In this document: positions 56,701-64,000 of the stretch, piece by piece
Numbering within the stretch: position 1 is the first letter of the stretch
Layout: the number at the start of each line of letters is the position of its first letter
Made by a program: the position numbers and the translations under genes
NCBI GenBank assembly: GCA_963932145.1
Contig: OZ010579.1
Coordinates: 135,843,127 to 135,907,126, forward strand
Length of the DNA: 64,000 nucleotides
Direction: 5' to 3'
DNA from: Acanthosepion lycidas
Taxonomy: Eukaryota > Mollusca > Cephalopoda > Sepiida > Sepiidae
Notes under the pieces: model-generated
Database searches by the model: none
The model's input: the letters and a program-made list of their open reading frames with translations, nothing else
What the model was told of the DNA's origin: nothing

Positions 56701-59700
56701 CATTTTATTGGCTTATTAGATGCACAATGAGTTGGAGAATCAGATAAACACCACTTCCGGTAGCCTAGCTGCAAGAGAAATGCCTTAAATCGCCGTTTGA
56801 AGCTTCAAATTTGGGTTCCCAGTTCACGTTATTTGGGTATCGAAAAAAAAAAGTCGATTTCGATTTGTCATTTTTGGTAGTGATTTTATTGGCTTATTAG
56901 ATGCACAATGAGTTGGAGAATCTGATAAACCCCACTTCCGGTAGCATAGCTGCAGGAGAAGTGCCTTAAATCGCCGTTTGAAGCTTCAATTTTGGGTTCC
57001 CAGTTCGCGTTATTTGGGTATCGAAAAAAAAAGTCGATTACGATTTGTTATTTTTGGTAGTGATTTTATTGGCTTATTAGATGCACAATGAGTTGGAGAA
57101 TCCGATAAACCCCACTTCCGGTAGCCTAGCTGCAAGAGAAATGCCTTAAATCGCCGTTTGAAGCTTCAACTTTGGGTTCCCAGTTCGCGTTATTTGGTTA
57201 TCGAAAAAAAAATCGATTTCGATTTCTCATTTTTGGTAGTCATTTTATTGGCTTATCAGATGCACAATGAGTTGGAGAATCAGATAAACCGCACTTCCGG
57301 TAGCCTAGCTGCAAGAGAAATGCCTTAAATCGCCGTTTGAACGTTCAACATTGGGTTCCCAGTTCGCGTTATTTGGGTATCGAAAAAAAAAGTCGATTAC
57401 GATTTGTCATTTTCGGTAGTCATTTTATTGGCTTATTAGATGCACAATGAGTTGGAGAATAGAGATAAACCCCACTTCCGGTAGCCTCGTTGCAAGAGAA
57501 ATGCCTTTAATCGCCGTTTGAAGCTTCAAATTTGGGTTCCCAGTTTATTTGTGTATCGAAAAAAAAAGTCGATTACGATTTGTAATTTTTGGTAGTCATT
57601 TTATTGGCTTATTAGCTGCATAATGAGTTGGAGAATCAGATAAACCCCACTTCCTGTAGCCTAGCTGCAAGAGAAATGCCTTATATCGCCGTTTGAAGCT
57701 TCAACTTTGGGTCCCTAGTTTGCGTTATATGGGTATCGAAAAAAAAAGTCGATTACGATTTGTCATTTTTGGTAGTCATTTTATTGGCTTATTAGATGCA
57801 CAATGAGTTGGAGAATCTGATAAACCCCACTTCCGGTAGCCTAGCTGCAAGAGAAATGCCTTAAATCGCAGTTTGAAGCTTCAACTTTGGGTTCCCAGTT
57901 CACGTTATTTGTGTATGGAAAAAAAAAGTCGATTACGATATGTCATTTTTGGTAGTGATTTTATTGGCTTATTATATGCACAATTAGTTGGAGAATCTGA
58001 TAAACCCCACTTCCGGTAGCCGTGCTGCAAGAGAAATGCCTTAAGTCGCCGTTTGAAGCTTCAACTTTTGGTTCCCAGTTCACGTTATTTGGTATCGAAA
58101 AAAAAAGTTGATTTCGATTTGTCATTTTTGGTAGTGATTTTATTGGCTTATTAGATGCACAATGAGTTGGAGAATCAGATAAACCCCACTTCCGGTAGCC
58201 TAGCTGCAAGAGAAATGCCTTAAATCGCCGTTTGAAGCTTCAACTTTGGGTGCCCAGTTCAGGTTATTTGGGTATCGAAAAAAAAAATCGATTTCGATTT
58301 GTCATTTTTGGTAGTGATTTTATTGGCTTATTAGATGTACAATGAGTTGGAGAATTTGATAAACCCCACTTCCGGTAGCCTAGCTGCAAGAGAAATGCCG
58401 TAAATCGCCGTTTGAAGCTTCAAATTTGGGTTCCCAGTTCGCGTTATTTGGGTATCGAAAAAAAAAGTCGATTACGATTTGTCATTTTTGGTAGTGATTT
58501 TATTGGCTTATTAGATGCACAATGAGTTGGAGAATCAGATAAACCCCACTTCCGGTAGCCTAGCTGCAAGAGAAATGCCTTAAATCGCCGTTTGAAGCTT
58601 CAACTTTGGGTGCCCAGTTTACGTTATTTGGGTATCGAAAAAAAAAAGTCGATTTCGATTTGTCATTTTTGGTAGTGATTTTATTGGCTTATTTGATGCA
58701 CAATGAGTTGGAGAATCTGATAAACCCCACTTCCGGTAGCCTAGGAGCAAGAGAAATGCCGTAAATCGCCGTTTGAAGCTTCAACTTTGAGTTCCGAGTT
58801 CACGTTATTTGGGTATCGAAAAAAAAAGTCGATTTCGATTTGTCATTTTTGGTAGTGATATTATTGGCTTATTAGATGCACAATGAGCTGGAGAATCTGA
58901 TAAACCCCACTTCCGGTAACCTACCTGCAAGAGAAATGCCTTAAATCGCCGTTTGAAGCTTCAACTTTGGGTTCCCAGTTCGCGTTGAGTATCGAAAAAA
59001 AAAGTCGATTACGATTTGTCATTTTTGGTAGTGATGTTATTGGCTTATTAGATGCACAATGAGTTGGAGAATGTGATAAACCACACTTCCGGTAGCCTAG
59101 CTGTAAGAGAAATGACTTAAATCGCCGTTTGAAGCTTCAACTTTGGGTTGCCAGTTCACTTTATTTGGGTATCGAAAAAAAAAGTTGATTTCGATTTGTA
59201 ATTTTTGGTAGTGATTTTATTGGCTTATTAGATGCACAATGAGTTGGAGAATCTGATAAACCCCACTTCCGGTAGCCTAGCTGCAAGAGAAATGCCTTAA
59301 ATCGCCGTTTGAAGCTTCAACTGTGGGTGCCCAGTTCACGTTATTTCGGTATCGAAAAAAAAAGTCGATTACGATTTGTCATTTTTTGTAGTCATTTTAT
59401 TGGCTTATTAGATGCACAATGAGTTGGAGAATCAGATAAACCCCACTTCCGGCAGTCTAGCTGCAAGAGAAATGCCTTAAATCACCGTTCGAAGCTTCAA
59501 CTTTGGGTTCCCAGTTCGCGTTATTTGGGTATCGAAAAAAAATGTCGATTACGATTTGTCATTTTTGGTAGTCATTTTATTGGCTTATTAGATGCACAAT
59601 GAGTTGGAGAATCCGATAAACCCCACTTCCGGTAGCCTAGCTGCAAGAGAAATGCCTTAAATCGCCGTTTGAAGCTTCAACTTTGGGTCCCTAGTTTGCG

Positions 59701-62700
59701 TTATATGGGTATCGAAAAAAAAAGTCGATTACGATTTGTCATTTTTGGTAGTCATTTTATTGGCTTATTAGATGCACAATTTGTTGGAGAATCAGATAAA
59801 CCCCACTTCCGGTAGCCTAGCTACAAGAGAAATGCCTTAAATCGCCGTTTGAAGCTTCAACATTCGGTTCCCAGTTCGCGTTATTTGGGTATCGAAAAAA
59901 AAAGTCGATTACGATTTGTTATTTTCGGTAGTGACTTTATTGGCTTATTAGATGCACAATGAGTTGGAGAATCTGATAAACCCCACTTCCGGTAGTCTAG
60001 CTGCAAGAGAAATGCCGTAAATCGCCGTTTGAAGCTTCAAATTTGGGTTCCCAGTTCGCGTTATTTGGGTATCGAAAAAAAAAGTCGATTACGATTTGTC
60101 ATTTTTGGTAGTGATTTTATTGGCTTATTAGATGCACAATGAGTTGGAGAATCAGATAAACCCCACTTCCGGTAGCCTAGCTGCAAGAGAAATGCCTTAA
60201 ATCGCCGTTTGAAGCTTCAACTTTGGGTGCCCAGTTTACGTTATTTGGGTATCGAAAAAAAAAAGTCGATTTCGATTTGTCATTTTTGGTAGTGATTTTA
60301 TTGGCTTATTTGATGCACAATGAGTTGGAGAATCTGATAAACCCCACTTCCGGTAGCCTAGGAGCAAGAGAAATGCCGTAAATCGCCGTTTGAAGCTTCA
60401 ACTTTGAGTTCCGAGTTCACGTTATTTGGGTATCGAAAAAAAAAGTCGATTTCGATTTGTCATTTTTGGTAGTGATATTATTGGCTTATTAGATGCACAA
60501 TGAGCTGGAGAATCTGATAAACCCCACTTCCGGTAACCTACCTGCAAGAGAAATGCCTTAAATCGCCGTTTGAAGCTTCAACTTTGGGTTCCCAGTTCGC
60601 GTTGAGTATCGAAAAAAAAAGTCGATTACGATTTGTCATTTTTGGTAGTGATGTTATTGGCTTATTAGATGCACAATGAGTTGGAGAATGTGATAAACCA
60701 CACTTCCGGTAGCCTAGCTGTAAGAGAAATGACTTAAATCGCCGTTTGAAGCTTCAACTTTGGGTTGCCAGTTCACTTTATTTGGGTATCGAAAAAAAAA
60801 GTTGATTTCGATTTGTAATTTTTGGTAGTGATTTTATTGGCTTATTAGATGCACAATGAGTTGGAGAATCTGATAAACCCCACTTCCGGTAGCCTAGCTG
60901 CAAGAGAAATGCCTTAAATCGCCGTTTGAAGCTTCAACTGTGGGTGCCCAGTTCACGTTATTTCGGTATCGAAAAAAAAAGTCGATTACGATTTGTCATT
61001 TTTTGTAGTCATTTTATTGGCTTATTAGATGCACAATGAGTTGGAGAATCAGATAAACCCCACTTCCGGCAGTCTAGCTGCAAGAGAAATGCCTTAAATC
61101 ACCGTTCGAAGCTTCAACTTTGGGTTCCCAGTTCGCGTTATTTGGGTATCGAAAAAAAATGTCGATTACGATTTGTCATTTTTGGTAGTCATTTTATTGG
61201 CTTATTAGATGCACAATGAGTTGGAGAATCCGATAAACCCCACTTCCGGTAGCCTAGCTGCAAGAGAAATGCCTTAAATCGCCGTTTGAAGCTTCAACTT
61301 TGGGTCCCTAGTTTGCGTTATATGGGTATCGAAAAAAAAAGTCGATTACGATTTGTCATTTTTGGTAGTCATTTTATTGGCTTATTAGATGCACAATTTG
61401 TTGGAGAATCAGATAAACCCCACTTCCGGTAGCCTAGCTACAAGAGAAATGCCTTAAATCGCCGTTTGAAGCTTCAACATTCGGTTCCCAGTTCGCGTTA
61501 TTTGGGTATCGAAAAAAAAAGTCGATTACGATTTGTTATTTTCGGTAGTGACTTTATTGGCTTATTAGATGCACAATGAGTTGGAGAATCTGATAAACCC
61601 CACTTCCGGTAGCCTAGCTGCAAGAGAAATGCCTTAAATCGCAGTTTGAAGCTTCAACTTTGGGTTCCCAGTTCACGTTATTTGGGTATGGAAAAAAAAA
61701 GTCGATTACGATTTGTCATTTTTGGTAGTGATTTTATTGGCTTATTATATGCACAATTAGTTGGAGAATCTGATAAACCCCACTTCCGGTAGCCGTGCTG
61801 CAAGAGAAATGCCTTAAATCGCCGTTTGAAGCTTCAACTTTGGGTTCCCAGTTCACGTTATTTTGTATCGAAAAAAAAAGTTGATTTCGATTTGTCATTT
61901 TTGGTAGTGATTTTATTGGCTTATTAGATGCACAATGAGTTGGAGAATCAGATAAACCCCACTTCCGGTAGCCTAGCTGCAAGAGAAATGCCTTAAATCG
62001 CCGTTTGAAGCTTCAACTTTGGGTGCCCAGTTTACGTTATTTGGGTATCGAAAAAAAAAAGTCGATTTCGATTTGTCATTTTTGGTAGTGATTTTATTGG
62101 CTTATTTGATGCACAATGAGTTGGAGAATCTGATAAACCCCACTTCCGGTAGCCTAGGAGCAAGAGAAATGCCGTAAATCGCCGTTTGAAGCTTCAACTT
62201 TGAGTTCCGAGTTCACGTTATTTGGGTATCGAAAAAAAAAGTCGATTTCGATTTGTCATTTTTGGTAGTGATATTATTGGCTTATTAGATGCACAATGAG
62301 CTGGAGAATCTGATAAACCCCACTTCCGGTAACCTACCTGCAAGAGAAATGCCTTAAATCGCCGTTTGAAGCTTCAACTTTGGGTTCCCAGTTCGCGTTG
62401 AGTATCGAAAAAAAAAGTCGATTACGATTTGTCATTTTTGGTAGTGATGTTATTGGCTTATTAGATGCACAATGAGTTGGAGAATGTGATAAACCACACT
62501 TCCGGTAGCCTAGCTGTAAGAGAAATGACTTAAATCGCCGTTTGAAGCTTCAACTTTGGGTTGCCAGTTCACTTTATTTGGGTATCGAAAAAAAAAGTTG
62601 ATTTCGATTTGTAATTTTTGGTAGTGATTTTATTGGCTTATTAGATGCACAATGAGTTGGAGAATCTGATAAACCCCACTTCCGGTAGCCTAGCTGCAAG

Positions 62701-64000
62701 AGAAATGCCTTAAATCGCCGTTTGAAGCTTCAACTGTGGGTGCCCAGTTCACGTTATTTCGGTATCGAAAAAAAAAGTCGATTACGATTTGTCATTTTTT
62801 GTAGTCATTTTATTGGCTTATTAGATGCACAATGAGTTGGAGAATCAGATAAACCCCACTTCCGGCAGCCTAGCTGCAAGAGAAATGCCTTAAATCACCG
62901 TTCGAAGCTTCAACTTTGGGTTCCCAGTTCGCGTTATTTGGGTATCGAAAAAAAATGTCGATTACGATTTGTCATTTTTGGTAGTCATTTTATTGGCTTA
63001 TTAGATGCACAATGAGTTGGAGAATCCGATAAACCCCACTTCCGGTAGCCTAGCTGCAAGAGAAATGCCTTAAATCGCCGTTTGAAGCTTCAACTTTGGG
63101 TCCCTAGTTTGCGTTATATGGGTATCGAAAAAAAAAGTCGATTACGATTTGTCATTTTTGGTAGTCATTTTATTGGCTTATTAGATGCACAATTTGTTGG
63201 AGAATCAGATAAACCCCACTTCCGGTAGCCTAGCTACAAGAGAAATGCCTTAAATCGCCGTTTGAAGCTTCAACATTCGGTTCCCAGTTCGCGTTATTTG
63301 GGTATCGAAAAAAAAAGTCGATTACGATTTGTTATTTTTGGTAGTGACTTTATTGGCTTATTAGATGCACAATGAGTTGGAGAATCTGATAAACCCCACT
63401 TCCGGTAGCCTAGCTGCAAGAGAAATGCCTTAAATCGCAGTTTGAAGCTTCAACTTTGGGTTCCCAGTTCACGTTATTTGGGTATGGAAAAAAAAAGTCG
63501 ATTACGATTTGTCATTTTTGGTAGTGATTTTATTGGCTTATTATATGCACAATTAGTTGGAGAATCTGATAAACCCCACTTCCGGTAGCCGTGCTGCAAG
63601 AGAAATGCCTTAAATCGCCGTTTGAAGCTTCAACTTTGGGTTCCCAGTTCACGTTATTTTGTATCGAAAAAAAAAGTTGATTTCGATTTGTCATTTTTGG
63701 TAGTGATTTTATTGGCTTATTAGATGCACAATGAGTTGGAGAATCAGATAAACCCCACTTCCGGTAGCCTAGCTGCAAGAGAAATGCCTTAAATCGCCGT
63801 TTGAAGCTTCAACTTTGGGTGCCCAGTTCACGTTATTTCGGTATCGAAAAAAAAAGTCGATTTCGATTTGTCATTTTTGGTAGTGATTTTATTGGCTTAT
63901 TAGATGTACAATGAGTTGGTGAATTTGATAAACCACACTTCCGGTAGCCTAGCTGCAAGAGAAATGCCTTAAATCGCAGTTTGAAGCTTCAACTTTGGGT
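50716..64000. repeat. 180-bp satellite array reaching the window edge
   Basis: About 74 head-to-tail monomers of roughly 177-181 bp, each with AGAAATGCCTTAAATCGCCG, GAAGCTTCAACTTTGGG, GTATCGAAAAAAAAAGTCGA, TATTGGCTTATTAGATGCAC, GAGTTGGAGAATCAGATAAA and CACTTCCGGTAGCCTAGCTG. The first monomers (50.7-52 kb) differ at many sites and have TTAAAATTGTATTTTTTGAT in the middle; later ones have TACGATTTGTCATTTTTGGT and become nearly uniform. The poly-A tract is conserved in all. The array continues beyond 64,000. No coding or RNA gene function is seen; the short repeated reading frames are a by-product of the repeat. Size and structure suit centromeric or other constitutive heterochromatin. Confidence 0.97.
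58984..64000. repeat. Higher-order repeat, 10 monomers (1,796 bp), with 9-monomer variant
   Basis: A monomer shortened to GTTGAGTATCG marks unit starts at 58,984, 60,601 and 62,397, giving unit lengths of 1,617 and 1,796 bp. The following monomers recur in the same order with private variants: TTCACTTTATTTGGG, TTATTTCGGTATCG, AAAAAATGTCG, TCCCTAGTTTGCG, CATTCGGTTCC, then in the longer unit GTATGGAAAA and TTATTTTGTATCG, and TGAGTTCCGAGTTC. Near identity between units implies recent block amplification. The third unit departs from the pattern near 63,830. Confidence 0.9.

Noticed and set aside
57961-63778. Three nearly identical 82-codon frames in the 180-bp satellite
   Set aside because: They recur because the higher-order unit recurs. 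They cross monomer borders, have no family resemblance and lie in non-coding satellite.
35089-64000. CRISPR array
   Set aside because: Repeats are contiguous satellite monomers of 170-400 bp without unique spacers, in a eukaryotic setting.
1-64000. Naming the species or claiming horizontal transfer of the LINEs
   Set aside because: The Jockey/CR1-like protein looks like copies I associate with crustaceans and other invertebrates, but without a database search neither the host nor transfer can be supported.

Overview
The window is repeat-dominated eukaryotic DNA in which I recognise no host protein-coding gene, rRNA or intact tRNA. The mobile elements (gypsy and BEL/Pao LTR retroelements, Jockey/CR1-like and Tx1-like LINEs, Penelope-like elements with a GIY-YIG nuclease, a cecropia-type mariner MITE, an hAT-like end, tRNA-derived SINE heads) together with long (TA)n and (GT)n runs point to an invertebrate animal, probably a protostome such as an arthropod or a mollusc. 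The sequence alone does not fix the species.

Layout. 0-1.5 kb: AT-rich flank, simple repeats and one copy of an interspersed family also found at 27 kb. 1.56-7.98 kb: two minus-strand LINE fragments joined head to tail; a Jockey/CR1-like copy (about 7.98-4.85 kb) runs directly into a 5'-less Tx1-like copy (4.85-1.56 kb). 8.8-13.65 kb: minus-strand gypsy fossil with one recognisable LTR and an unusual leader holding repeated primer-site-like motifs. 14-17.1 kb: a second, older gypsy fossil, minus strand. 17.5-21.3 kb: plus-strand BEL/Pao fossil carrying an insertion of about 0.8 kb. 22-28 kb: Penelope-like 3' end, LINE 3' fragment, one end of a DNA transposon, a SINE head, a duplicated interspersed repeat and much AT-rich sequence without genes. 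28.7-30.6 kb: third gypsy fossil, plus strand. 31.7-34.4 kb: a nest of (TA)n runs, Penelope-like pieces on both strands, a 77-bp mariner MITE, a perfect 58-bp-arm palindrome holding a hammerhead-ribozyme-like core, and an hAT-like terminus.

35.09-39.23 kb: a GC-rich tandem array of about 18 monomers of about 230 bp. Each monomer carries several stem-loops, and the right part shows a four-monomer higher-order period of 919 bp. 39.6-42.0 kb: two abutting elements with inverted termini. 42-47.4 kb: AT-rich sequence with LINE remnants and a MITE of about 205 bp. 47.4-64 kb: satellite DNA to the window edge, in four blocks: a decayed family of about 400 bp, a family of about 172 bp, the 400-bp family again, then about 13.3 kb of a 180-bp satellite distantly related to the 172-bp family. 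Its monomers become more alike from left to right, ending in a higher-order repeat of ten monomers (1,796 bp) with a nine-monomer variant (1,617 bp). This looks like the edge of a centromeric or heterochromatic array.

The points most worth a second look are the hammerhead-like motif inside the Penelope-associated palindrome, the multi-hairpin 230-bp satellite and the graded satellite edge with nested higher-order repeats.
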